Shown here: positions 22,242 through 30,482 of the stretch, one piece after another
Numbering within the stretch: position 1 is the first letter of the stretch
Layout: each line of letters begins with the position of its first letter
Assembly (NCBI GenBank): GCA_964567045.1
Contig: CAZMLE010000033.1
Coordinates: forward strand, 1-40,780
Source of the DNA: JAFNGF01 sp964567045
Lineage (GTDB): Bacteria; Planctomycetota; Phycisphaerae; Sedimentisphaerales; Anaerobacaceae
Reading direction: 5' to 3'
Length of the DNA: 40,780 nucleotides
Made by a program: the position numbers and the translations under genes
Notes under the pieces: generated by a model
Told to the model about the DNA's origin: nothing
Database searches by the model: none
Seen by the model: the letters and a program-made list of their open reading frames with translations, nothing else

Positions 22242-23735
22242 CTACTGCCCGGTAATATCAAGACATATCATCCGGTTGAGGTCTCTGGCGATCAACCTTC
22301 CGGACGCTACCGCCATAGGCCCCCACGCATCCGGACCATCCAGCACTTTTGCCTGACCCAGTTGCATATATCCGGTCGGCGTCGCCTCTGTAAGTGTGAG
22401 CAATCCGGTGTCGTCCATAATATATATCAGCCCGTCAGCGATGGTATAAGGACCGAGTCCAAGATTTCCGAAGCGATGGGCGCTCGTACTGGTCCAGACA
22501 ACCTGCCCGCTCAAGTCAAGGCAGACCAATTGCTTGTCAGGGCGAATTCCATAGATATAGCCATCATAAAAAATGGGCGTCTGCTGCCCAGATCCAAAAA
22601 TCTCCGGTTTTAGCCGAAAAACCTCATGTGGCACTATCTTGTCCCCGTCCTGGGCCAAGCGTAATATCATGCTTCCTGCATTGTACCCGCCGGAAAGGAA
22701 TATAAGACCATCACCGACAATTACCGGCGACGGTATATTTGCAGTACGAACCTGCCACCCGGCGTGTTCCCATAAGATGCTGCCGTTCTCTGCCGAGACA
22801 CCCACCACACCTCCACTGGCACAGTAAACGTACGTGCGGGTACCCAAAAACTCTGCAGGTACTATGGATGAATGAGTCATCCGCCAGCCGTTAGGGTTGG
22901 GCGTCTGCCACAGAATCTGGCCCGTCTGGCAATCCACTGCGATCATCAGCGCGCTGCCGCCCGGAGCTATTATCACCTTATTGTCGTCGATTAGAGGGCA
23001 CTGTCCCGCGTACCAGTCCGGCACGGTGGCGTCAAACTCCTTCACCAGATTCAGCATCCAGCCAAATGCGCCCGTCACAGAATCCAAGCAGGTAACATGG
23101 CATTTCGGCCCCAGTGTCACGACATATTTATCCGTCACTGCCGGGGTAGTTCGGCTCATTCCATGCTGACGCTTGACTTTGACAGGATAAGAGTATCGCC
23201 AAATGTCTTTGCCGTCGGCAAGTGACAGACATCGAACTACGTCGGCCTCGTTCTTTTGGTCATAGTCCAGGATGTAGACTCGCCCGGCCAGGACTGCGGC
23301 GCCGGCGTAGCCTTCTCCCAGCTCGACAGACCATAGGACTTTTGGGCCTTGCCCCGGCCAGCTTCGGGCAAGGCGAACATCCTCACTGCTTATGGCGTCA
23401 AAGTTCGCCCCTCTAAATCTTGGCCAGGCGCCGGGCAAATCCGCGGGAACGCCATCGAACTGAATTAGCTTTCCCTCGATTTTTACAGCGGCCTCTGGTT
23501 CAAGGGCTACTCTGGGGGCGTTTTCTTCAATGGGCAGACGCTCTTTAAGGCCGATGGCCGCATCGGCACTGAGCCACAGATATAGAATTACCGTCCCGAG
23601 TCCTACCAGGCTGATCGGTATGGCATTGAAAACTGTCAATTTCAACCACGGATTCCACAGATTCCACTGATTTGGATTTCCCAAGTTCTTGCTCGTTTTC
23701 CGTGTTAATCTGCGAAATCTGTGGTTAATTTTCAA
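22242..23735 (-). CDS. Membrane-anchored PQQ-like beta-propeller protein (propeller D)
   Basis: This 497-residue protein has one membrane helix (about 36-55, hydrophobic FNAIPISLVGLGTVILYLWL). A linker follows, then AWPRFRGANFDAIS (about 101) and propeller blades (CLSLADGKDIWRY, CLDSVTGAFGWML, DCQTGQILWQT, CLDLSGQVVWTS). The propeller should be periplasmic and membrane-tethered. The start is a TTG one base after the stop of the FtsX-like gene, with GAGGAA about ten bases before it. The first 30 residues are encoded by the ACGGATTCCACAGATT repeat and are rich in Asn, Arg and Trp. A TTG near codon 32 could be the true start, which would exclude the repeat. Confidence 0.87.
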   Translation of the reverse strand: MKINHRFRRLTRKTSKNLGNPNQWNLWNPWLKLTVFNAIPISLVGLGTVILYLWLSADAAIGLKERLPIEENAPRVALEPEAAVKIEGKLIQFDGVPADLPGAWPRFRGANFDAISSEDVRLARSWPGQGPKVLWSVELGEGYAGAAVLAGRVYILDYDQKNEADVVRCLSLADGKDIWRYSYPVKVKRQHGMSRTTPAVTDKYVVTLGPKCHVTCLDSVTGAFGWMLNLVKEFDATVPDWYAGQCPLIDDNKVIIAPGGSALMIAVDCQTGQILWQTPNPNGWRMTHSSIVPAEFLGTRTYVYCASGGVVGVSAENGSILWEHAGWQVRTANIPSPVIVGDGLIFLSGGYNAGSMILRLAQDGDKIVPHEVFRLKPEIFGSGQQTPIFYDGYIYGIRPDKQLVCLDLSGQVVWTSTSAHRFGNLGLGPYTIADGLIYIMDDTGLLTLTEATPTGYMQLGQAKVLDGPDAWGPMAVASGRLIARDLNRMICLDITGQ

Positions 23736-23736
23736 T
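23644..23736. repeat. CCACGGATTCCACAGATT long imperfect hairpin
   Basis: AACCACGGATTCCACAGATTC (from 23644) pairs imperfectly with AATCTGCGAAATCTGTGGTT (23707-23726), and a short AATTTTCAATT piece follows. It covers the start of propeller D and resembles 5383-5459. Confidence 0.75.
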
Positions 23737-26700
23737 TCACTCGTTCCTCAAGGCGTCCAACATCTTTCCACTAAGCGCAAAAGCTGTTGCCAGGCGTATC
23801 CAGACTACCGCACTCAGTGCTATACCCGCCACTGTCAGGACCAGCGACAAGTAGGGAGTTTGTGCTCCCGGCGAACTCATGGCCGGCTTGACCGCCACTA
23901 AAGCCGCTATCACCCCGCATGTCAAGCCCCACAGGCAGAGCAGCCAGTGTTCGTAAAAGACCATCCGACGTAGCGCGGCCTTGTTGAATCCGACGGCCCG
24001 CAGCATCGCCAGCTCACCGCGCCGGTCCAGCATATTTCGAAGCACTACCAGCGCAAGGCCCACCGTGCCAAGGATAAGCCCTAATCCTCCCAGGAGCTGA
24101 AATATTGACAAGTAAGTATTCTCGACGGCGCTAAACTCTGTTAGACGGTCTCTTGTTGGTGTAAGCGCCAGACCAAAGTCTTTCAACCTGGCGACGAGTG
24201 TCTGGCCAACCTGCTCGGCCTTATCAGGCGGCGCATCAATAAGAAAGACCCTGTATCCCTCCTCGGAGGTGAACCGCTTGATGAACGCATCTTCGCAGAT
24301 AATCAGGCTGCCCTGCAAAATCGAGTTCTTCATCATTGCCACCAGCCGCAGGCGAAAATTCCGCCCCATTTCGTCAACGTACTCCAGCTCATCTCCAACG
24401 GATTTTCCGAGCGACCACACAATAGTCGGATAATCACCGATAGCCGGCACCACACTTTCGTCCTCAGAGCGGTTAAGCAAATACCACGGACTTCGCACGG
24501 CGGCATTATCGAAACCAGCGCGGAACACAAAAGCGCCGCGTTTCTGCAATTGCTCCGGCTGCACAGCGAGCAATCGTGGCTTTTGGGCCCTATTCAGATT
24601 TAGGCAACTGGCATCATCACCCTCGTGAAGTCGCAGCGGGACTATGCCGACACCTTCCAGTTCGTTCGGGCCTGGACTTGGGAAATTGAAAATTGACAAT
24701 TGAAAATCGACAATTGAAACAACTGGAACAGCCGATTCGCCATATAATGCAAATCCTCCCGTACCCGAATCGCGCTTGTCGGCTCGGGCCAACGGGTTTT
24801 GTCTATTTGCGCCGACCGCGATGACCAAAAACGTGCCGGATGCAAGCAGTCCCACGACGGCCAGACTTCGCCCGCTCCGCCTGGTGGAATCGCGCAATCC
24901 TAAGCCGGAAAGTGATGCCACAGGCTTCTTCCAACTGCCCGCTATCATCTGTAATAACGCAGCAGTCAGAGCAAGTCCGGCTATCAACAGCAGCGCGCCC
25001 CCTGCAAAGAAAGCTGCTGAAACACTGGTACTATCACGGCCGCCTACAGAAAACACAATCACCACCGCTGCGATTGCCGTTACCGCAGCCAGTGATAAGG
25101 AGAGCCTGCTTCTGCGAACCTGGCCAGCGGTGAAGAATTGCCATCGCAGGTTCCCGGCAAGAAGTTCGCGGGCTTGCAGAGACGTCTGCTTACGGGCGGC
25201 GAGGCTCATCGCGATCATCGAAACAGCTACACCGACGGCCGTCCCCTCGAACAAGGTGAGAGGTTTGGCATAGAACTCAATGGCTGATCGCCCTATCGCC
25301 TGCTGCCAGCCGGTTGCAAGAGCGTAAATCATCGCTCTGGTATAAAGCAGTCCCGCCGCACTGCCCGCAATTGCCCCCAGGACTGCTAAAGTTCCACCTT
25401 CAATCAGCAGCAACCGTCTTACCAGTCTCGGCGGAAACCCCACCGCTCGCAACATTCCAATTTGCTCGCTACGGCTCTCCACGCCGAATACAAAAATAAG
25501 GCCCATCAAAATTAAAGCTGCAACAATCAGAAAAATGCTCAGACCAAGAAAAAGCTGGCTGAAATCTGTCGCCTTATTTGCCGCTTCCATGGCGAGTCGA
25601 CGCACAGGTTGAAAGAAAAGTCCCACCGAAGCGGGATCAACGCTGCCGGTCAACCTCTCTGTGATTGCCTGGGCGGAATTATCGGCCAGCGGGCTGGCCC
25701 CTGCGTCTCCCGACGCAAGTCGGGGCAGCGGGTAGCGGACCGCAGTCAGGATGCCGAATCTATTTGCCCAGAGTTTCTGCCCGGCTGCGAGAGTAATAAA
25801 CGCCTTGGGTGTACCACGATAACGGTCCCAATAATCCTCGTCTCGCTTGCGTATCTTATCGAGGTCGATGGGAATGCCCCGGTCCCAGTCTCTGCAATTC
25901 TCGACTTTAGCTAAGCCGGGGAATTCCGGCATCAGCTCCGGGTCAGGTTGCATCGGCAGAACGCCGCGCACGCGGAAAGTAGATTTCTGCTCTTGAAGCT
26001 TTCTTGCAGAGCATATGACGAAGTAGACAAGCTCAATGGAATCTCCGACTTTAGCCTCAAGATCTTCAGCCAGCCACTGATTGATAAGTATTTCGTCGTC
26101 GCGCATGTTCGTGGGAATACGACTGCCCGAGCCGGAACTCATAGCGGTCACCATCGAGTACGGCGTAGTTCTGCTGCCGCAACGCAACTGGTTCACAAAG
26201 TAGGTCAGAACTCCCACCGCGGCATCGGTAGTATTCATGGCCGCATCAGTTAGGACTTCGTCGATAAATATCCGCCTGCTGCGTAACTCAAGACACTGCT
26301 GTACATCGAGCCGGCGAAGTTCAAGACCAGCATCGACAAGTTTCCAGCATCTACTGATAGCGGCGTTGGCTTTTTCAAGCGTTATGCTGTCACTGGGATT
26401 CGCCGCGACTAAAAGGACATTAGCCTGGGTGGCCCGGTCGAGCTTGTCCTGGAGACATTGAATCGGCACAAACGCATTCAGGGGAGCGATCTGATTTGCC
26501 TGCAAACTGAAGCTGCCGAATTCCGATCTGCCGGCAACTGCCTTTATCACCAGACGAGAAGCGACGGTCAAAGCTGAATCGGGTGCGATTGGCACATCCC
26601 GTGACATTATGCCGGGCTTTTCGATCCGCAGCAGTACTTCGTCGCCGGCGCGAGCGCCAAGTCTTGCTGCCAGCCGTTCATTTACAATGACGCCGTCATT

Positions 26701-27141
26701 CCAACCGCCGCCCCCGCTTGCGCGGGGGTAAACTTGTCCCTGCGAAGGCAGGGAGCGGGGGTCAGCTAACGGATTTTTGCCCGGTCCGACTTCAAAAAAA
26801 CGCTGGTCGACCCCAAGCACTTGCACGTTGTTTGCTCTTTTGGCGTCGTTGCTATCGGCCATAAGGCCTCGCACGTGTAACAGCGGTGCGACCTTGGTAT
26901 TTAGCTGCGTCGCCAGCTCGTCAGCTAATTCTTCTCTGAAAAACCTGTTCGCTGTAGCCAGAGCTAATTCGGTTGTCCCTAATCGCTCCTGCGCCTGTGT
27001 TGCAAGGCTGTGCCGGACGGAGTCGCCGACGGCAAGTGCGCCCGTCAGAATGCCGGTGCATACCATCGCCGCCAGGCAAACTGCCAGGTTTGTCCTCCAA
27101 TAAAAGCTGAGGCTTCTTAAAATAATTCTGTGCAAACTCAC
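23737..27141 (-). CDS. Large FtsX/MacB-type ABC transporter permease with duplicated core
   Basis: This 1134-residue protein has an N-terminal helix (about 16-40), a large extracytoplasmic region, a helix bundle at about 525-780, a second extracytoplasmic region, and a C-terminal bundle of three helices (about 1005-1125). The FtsX signature, MLRAVGF, occurs twice. It is about twice the usual size of a LolC/E- or MacB-type permease, so one chain may replace a dimer of permeases. With the ATPase encoded upstream it should form an exporter or mechanotransmission complex acting on lipoproteins or periplasmic substrates. It starts at a GTG overlapping the ATPase stop (GTGA). Three repeat-derived insertions lie at residues about 125-148, 470-483 and 807-824, all in extracytoplasmic parts. 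Confidence 0.88.
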   Translation of the reverse strand: MSLHRIILRSLSFYWRTNLAVCLAAMVCTGILTGALAVGDSVRHSLATQAQERLGTTELALATANRFFREELADELATQLNTKVAPLLHVRGLMADSNDAKRANNVQVLGVDQRFFEVGPGKNPLADPRSLPSQGQVYPRASGGGGWNDGVIVNERLAARLGARAGDEVLLRIEKPGIMSRDVPIAPDSALTVASRLVIKAVAGRSEFGSFSLQANQIAPLNAFVPIQCLQDKLDRATQANVLLVAANPSDSITLEKANAAISRCWKLVDAGLELRRLDVQQCLELRSRRIFIDEVLTDAAMNTTDAAVGVLTYFVNQLRCGSRTTPYSMVTAMSSGSGSRIPTNMRDDEILINQWLAEDLEAKVGDSIELVYFVICSARKLQEQKSTFRVRGVLPMQPDPELMPEFPGLAKVENCRDWDRGIPIDLDKIRKRDEDYWDRYRGTPKAFITLAAGQKLWANRFGILTAVRYPLPRLASGDAGASPLADNSAQAITERLTGSVDPASVGLFFQPVRRLAMEAANKATDFSQLFLGLSIFLIVAALILMGLIFVFGVESRSEQIGMLRAVGFPPRLVRRLLLIEGGTLAVLGAIAGSAAGLLYTRAMIYALATGWQQAIGRSAIEFYAKPLTLFEGTAVGVAVSMIAMSLAARKQTSLQARELLAGNLRWQFFTAGQVRRSRLSLSLAAVTAIAAVVIVFSVGGRDSTSVSAAFFAGGALLLIAGLALTAALLQMIAGSWKKPVASLSGLGLRDSTRRSGRSLAVVGLLASGTFLVIAVGANRQNPLARADKRDSGTGGFALYGESAVPVVSIVDFQLSIFNFPSPGPNELEGVGIVPLRLHEGDDASCLNLNRAQKPRLLAVQPEQLQKRGAFVFRAGFDNAAVRSPWYLLNRSEDESVVPAIGDYPTIVWSLGKSVGDELEYVDEMGRNFRLRLVAMMKNSILQGSLIICEDAFIKRFTSEEGYRVFLIDAPPDKAEQVGQTLVARLKDFGLALTPTRDRLTEFSAVENTYLSIFQLLGGLGLILGTVGLALVVLRNMLDRRGELAMLRAVGFNKAALRRMVFYEHWLLCLWGLTCGVIAALVAVKPAMSSPGAQTPYLSLVLTVAGIALSAVVWIRLATAFALSGKMLDALRNE
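24668..24719. repeat. AATTG-type repeat inside the FtsX-like gene
   Basis: TGGACTTGGGAAATTGA, then ATTGACAATTGAAAATCGAC units. It matches the minus strand of 8482-8536 over almost the whole length. It is translated in frame as a hydrophobic/polar stretch (DFQLSIFNFPS) in the second extracytoplasmic region. Confidence 0.8.
25691..25730. repeat. GCGTCTCCCGACGC / CCCGACGCAAGTCGGGG repeat in the FtsX-like gene
   Basis: CCCGACGCAAGTCGGGG contains a CCCGAC/GTCGGG stem and GCGTC/GACGC overlaps it. It adds about 13 residues, PRLASGDAGASP, between RYPL and ADNS. Confidence 0.65.
26699..26767. repeat. CCCCCGCTTGCGCGGGGG composite repeat in the FtsX-like gene
   Basis: GCCCCCGCTTGCGCGGGGGT and TCCCTGCGAAGGCAGGGA are adjacent palindromes. 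Translated in frame they give a Gly/Pro/Ser-rich loop before WNDGVIVNERLAARLG. Confidence 0.75.
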
Positions 27142-27857
27142 GCCGGGTCCCTCTGTTTCAGCACGCCGCCGGTCAATTCCATCACCGGTCCTATACGTTC
27201 AGCCAGTCGGATCGAATGTGTCACGACAATCAAGGCAACTTTTTCAGTGCGGTTCAATTCGACCAGTAAATCCGCTATGCTTTCGGCGGTAGTTTCGTCC
27301 AGCGACCCTGTCGGTTCATCCGCAAGCAGTAACTTGGGCCTATTGATCAGTGCTCTGACAACTGCTGTGCGCTGGCGCTCTCCCACTGAAAGCTCGCCAG
27401 GACGGTGGAGCAGGTAGTTTTTTAGACCAACACGCTCAAGCAATTCGACTGCTCGTCCCTCATCTGTCATCCCGCGCCCCCGCTTCTGTCTTCGCCAGAA
27501 GACGCGGGGGCTAAACTTGTCCACCAGCGTAGGTACAAGGACATTTTCCAGCACGGTACACTGAGGCAGAAGATGATGCAGTTGAAAAACAAAACCGATG
27601 TGCCGATTGCGGATTCTGGCGAGCTGCTCCTCAGAAAGCTTTGCCAGGTCACTGCCGTCGAACAGAACTTTGCCTGAAGTCGGCCTATCCAGAGCGCCGA
27701 TGATATTCAACAATGTGCTTTTGCCGCTACCTGAGGGGCCAACTATAACCAGAGACTCACCTGGCGCTATCTTTAGTGTTATGTCTTTCAACACGCAATC
27801 GCTGGCCTGATTCCCCGGCGATGGATAAGTCTTACTCACATTGATAAGCTCAAGCAT
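27138..27857 (-). CDS. LolD/MacB-type ABC transporter ATPase
   Basis: This 239-residue protein shows a Walker A GPSGSGKST (40-48), a Q-loop (FVFQ), a signature LSVGERQR (156-163), a Walker B LLLADEPTGSLDE (177-189) and an H-loop (VVTHS). LolD- and MacB-type ATPases power FtsX-family permeases, and the permease gene overlaps its stop by four bases. Residues about 112-128, between the Q-loop and signature motif, are encoded by a CCCCCGC palindrome and look like an insertion into the helical subdomain. The start lies two bases after the glycosyltransferase stop. Confidence 0.92.
   Translation of the reverse strand: MLELINVSKTYPSPGNQASDCVLKDITLKIAPGESLVIVGPSGSGKSTLLNIIGALDRPTSGKVLFDGSDLAKLSEEQLARIRNRHIGFVFQLHHLLPQCTVLENVLVPTLVDKFSPRVFWRRQKRGRGMTDEGRAVELLERVGLKNYLLHRPGELSVGERQRTAVVRALINRPKLLLADEPTGSLDETTAESIADLLVELNRTEKVALIVVTHSIRLAERIGPVMELTGGVLKQRDPA
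27477..27510. repeat. CCCCCGC...GCGGGGGCTAAA repeat inside the ATPase gene
   Basis: CCCCCGC (27477-27483) and GCGGGGG (27504-27510) with an inner GTCTTC/GAAGAC stem, followed by CTAAACTTG. It has the same architecture as the intergenic copies at 10728 and 14779, but is translated without a stop in this frame. Confidence 0.8.
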
Positions 27858-27859
27858 AG

Positions 27860-29167
27860 CTATCCTTGCGAAAATTGCCGGCTGGCCTGCTGGTATATAC
27901 GCACGATTTGCTCGGCGGATTGCGTGACATTGAATCTTTCCAGGACTTTTTTTCGTCCCTGCTCGCCGAGCTCCCTGGCGCGACCTGGATCGAGTAGAAG
28001 TGTCTGCATAGCAGCCGCCAGGGCTTGGGCATTATTTGGCTCGTACAAGACGCCTCCGCCGGTAATTTCCAGCAATTCAGGAAACACGCCGCTGGCCGGC
28101 TGTACGACCGGCACACCCGATGCCAGAGCTTCCAGAACGTACAAACCGTAAGCAACAGGTCGCTTCTCAGGCACTGATAAGACGGAAAGACTTTGCAAAA
28201 AGGCAACTCTGGCATTATGGTCAAAATCCGTCAGAAACTCCACCTCATCCATTAGGCCGGAAGATGCCAATTGCTGCCGAATCCGCTTGATAAATGATTT
28301 GTCATTGCCGGTTTTGCCTCCTGCTATCCGCAGCTTCAGGCTTCCGAGATTCTGGTTTTTCTTGAGCAGTCTGAAGGCATCAACCAGAAGGTCCAAGCCT
28401 TTGTCGAAGCACATTCGCGAAAGATAACCAATGGTTGGTGTTTCCGGGCCGCTCTGAGACGGTTCATACCCATCCAGCAAAATGCCGGTGTGGACCACGT
28501 GGATCTTATCTGCCGGAAGGCCCAGCCTTTGCCGCATGACGTTCTGGTAGTAGTGGCTGACAGCGATAAATCTATCTATGTCGCTGCAGCACTGGGCAAG
28601 CTTCTCCCATGCCCGCTCCATGTATTGTGGTCCCAGAGCATCCACAAATCCATCTTCATCCTGAAGCAGGCACACTACGGGGACGCCGAGCTTGGCCTTG
28701 ATGCTGACAGCCAGTCCCGCCAGAAGGACATTGGACAGGCACACAATATCGGGCGCCTTATCCTGTGCGCGTAGCCAATCGATGAGTCTGTGCAGCTCCT
28801 TTTTCTGCCTGCCCTGCTCAGCCTGCAACATGGATATGGTGGTCTCTGACAAGTCTTTTGCGCTGGTCATCATTACGTTGCGGCTCATCCATTTCAAGAT
28901 AGAAGGCCTATCAAACAAACGGTCCAACCAGCGCGGTGTTTTCCGAAAGAAGGCTGATTTCTGCTGCAGGTATACGTTGATTCCACCGAAAAAAATTGGA
29001 CTGTCGTTCGCCAGCTCATTGGCAGCGTCCGGCAACGGCAGATACATGGGAACCATCAAGACGTCATGGCCTAAGTCCCGCATCGCTTTGACCAGAGCAG
29101 CATCGCGCAGGCAGTTCTCACAATAAAAGCTATCGCCTGAGCTCGGCGTGATCTGGACAATTCTCAT
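27860..29167 (-). CDS. GT4-type glycosyltransferase
   Basis: This 435-residue protein has a GT-B fold. The N-terminal half has MRIVQITPSSGDSFYCENCLRD, a domain suited to an acceptor. The C-terminal half has the nucleotide-sugar site, IGYLSRMCFDKGLDLLVDAF and the E-x7-E motif in EKRPVAYGLYVLEALASGVPVV. GT4 enzymes transfer sugar from nucleotide sugars to glycan, lipid or protein acceptors; the substrate here is unknown. It is unusual company for redox proteins and suggests modification of an exported product. It follows propeller E by 17 bases and precedes the ATPase by two. Confidence 0.9.
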   Translation of the reverse strand: MRIVQITPSSGDSFYCENCLRDAALVKAMRDLGHDVLMVPMYLPLPDAANELANDSPIFFGGINVYLQQKSAFFRKTPRWLDRLFDRPSILKWMSRNVMMTSAKDLSETTISMLQAEQGRQKKELHRLIDWLRAQDKAPDIVCLSNVLLAGLAVSIKAKLGVPVVCLLQDEDGFVDALGPQYMERAWEKLAQCCSDIDRFIAVSHYYQNVMRQRLGLPADKIHVVHTGILLDGYEPSQSGPETPTIGYLSRMCFDKGLDLLVDAFRLLKKNQNLGSLKLRIAGGKTGNDKSFIKRIRQQLASSGLMDEVEFLTDFDHNARVAFLQSLSVLSVPEKRPVAYGLYVLEALASGVPVVQPASGVFPELLEITGGGVLYEPNNAQALAAAMQTLLLDPGRARELGEQGRKKVLERFNVTQSAEQIVRIYQQASRQFSQG

Positions 29168-29184
29168 AGAGCTTTATTCCAAAC

Positions 29185-30432
29185 CTATCTGCTAGGACCA
29201 AAGGCATACAAAAACCCATCGTCACTGCCGACGATGATAATTCCGCCGACTACAGCCGGCGACGAAGTGACAGCCTGGCCGATTTCATAGGACCAAACTT
29301 TGCTGCCATCGGACAGTTTTAGCACATAAACTCGTCCATCTTCGCAGCCGACGACCACTTTATCGCCGCAGATAACAGGCGAGCTATCGACCTGGCCGAG
29401 TGTCGCAAATGTCCAGACCTGTTTGCCGTCGCTGCGGCCAGCGCAATGGACGTGGTTGTCCCTTCCGCCGACCACCACCGCATCTTGGCCGACCGCCGGC
29501 GAAGAAAAAAACGGCGCATCAGCACCGCTATATTTCCACAGGATTGCCCCGGCAGCAATATCGGCTTTCATAAATACGTTATCGTAATTGCCGACGTACA
29601 CCTGCCCGTCAACAAATGCGGCAGAACCCGCAATGTATGCGCCGGTGTCAATTTGCGCCACCGCATTTCCGTCCACCAGCGATACAACATGGATCCTCGC
29701 GTCACAGCCACCGAACACGGCTGCACCTTGACTAACTGCCGGTGCACCATTTACAAAGCTCTCGGTTTCGTAGGTCCAGACCACACGGCCTTTCGCGGAA
29801 TCTACGCAATGCAATTTGTTGTCGTAGCTGCCTACGAGTATCCAAACGCCCTGGCCATCCGGCGAGCGTGTCCAGTTGGCAGCCCCCAGAATCTGTCCGT
29901 CTGTCTTGTATTTCCATTTAAGTGAGCCGGTCCTGGCGTCAAGGGCGTACAAAAAACCATCCGCCGAGCCCACGAACACTGAGCCGGCAATTACGCAAGG
30001 TGTGGCCTCAATGGCGTCTGTTGTTTTGTAAGCCCAGACCCGGCTGCCCTTTTCCAGATCAATCGCATAGATATTTGCATCGGCTGAGCCAACGACAACC
30101 AGGCCATTGTCAATTACCGGCGATGATTTGATTGGCCCGCCGGTCTTGAATTTCCACAGAAGTTTCATTGAATCCGCCAAAGTCCCTGACGCTTTGCCAG
30201 AAAGTTCTTGGCCCCCTCTGAACATAGGCCAGGACAGATGACGGTTGCCGGATGACAGAGGACGGTAGACGGACGACTGATGACGGAGGACGGATGACCG
30301 ATTTCTGTCCTCAGTCTTCTGTCCTCTGCCCTCTGTCCCAGTTGGTTTAGTACGGCTGGTGATAATCAGGGCAAGAGTCAGAAACACCGCTGCGATAACG
30401 CCTGCGAGAATCGTATTTGTCATAATCTTCAT
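29185..30432 (-). CDS. Membrane-anchored PQQ-like beta-propeller protein (propeller E)
   Basis: This 415-residue protein has an N-terminal membrane anchor (about 6-26), a basic linker, then LSWPMFRGGQ and seven regular blades of the type VVVGSADANIYAIDLEKGSRVW. The blades are shorter and more alike than those of propellers A-D and F. The linker (about 29-66) is encoded by the same GACGGAGGAC repeat family found in the GltD-like gene and is rich in Arg, Glu and Ser. Two in-frame ATGs (30432 and 30423) are close together. It is the second gene of the large operon. Confidence 0.88.
   Translation of the reverse strand: MKIMTNTILAGVIAAVFLTLALIITSRTKPTGTEGRGQKTEDRNRSSVLRHQSSVYRPLSSGNRHLSWPMFRGGQELSGKASGTLADSMKLLWKFKTGGPIKSSPVIDNGLVVVGSADANIYAIDLEKGSRVWAYKTTDAIEATPCVIAGSVFVGSADGFLYALDARTGSLKWKYKTDGQILGAANWTRSPDGQGVWILVGSYDNKLHCVDSAKGRVVWTYETESFVNGAPAVSQGAAVFGGCDARIHVVSLVDGNAVAQIDTGAYIAGSAAFVDGQVYVGNYDNVFMKADIAAGAILWKYSGADAPFFSSPAVGQDAVVVGGRDNHVHCAGRSDGKQVWTFATLGQVDSSPVICGDKVVVGCEDGRVYVLKLSDGSKVWSYEIGQAVTSSPAVVGGIIIVGSDDGFLYAFGPSR
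30234..30345. repeat. GACGGAGGACGG / CTGTCCTCTGTC repeat in propeller E
   Basis: GATGACAGAGGACGG-type units (30237-30293) and CTGTCCTCAGTCTTCTGTCC units (30305-30340) form an imperfect inverted pair. It encodes the linker between anchor and propeller, and matches 13322-13432. Confidence 0.8.
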
Positions 30433-30482
30433 GGTCTGTCAGGGTCTTTTGCCGGCTGTGCGCGCACATGCAACTAACGTAC

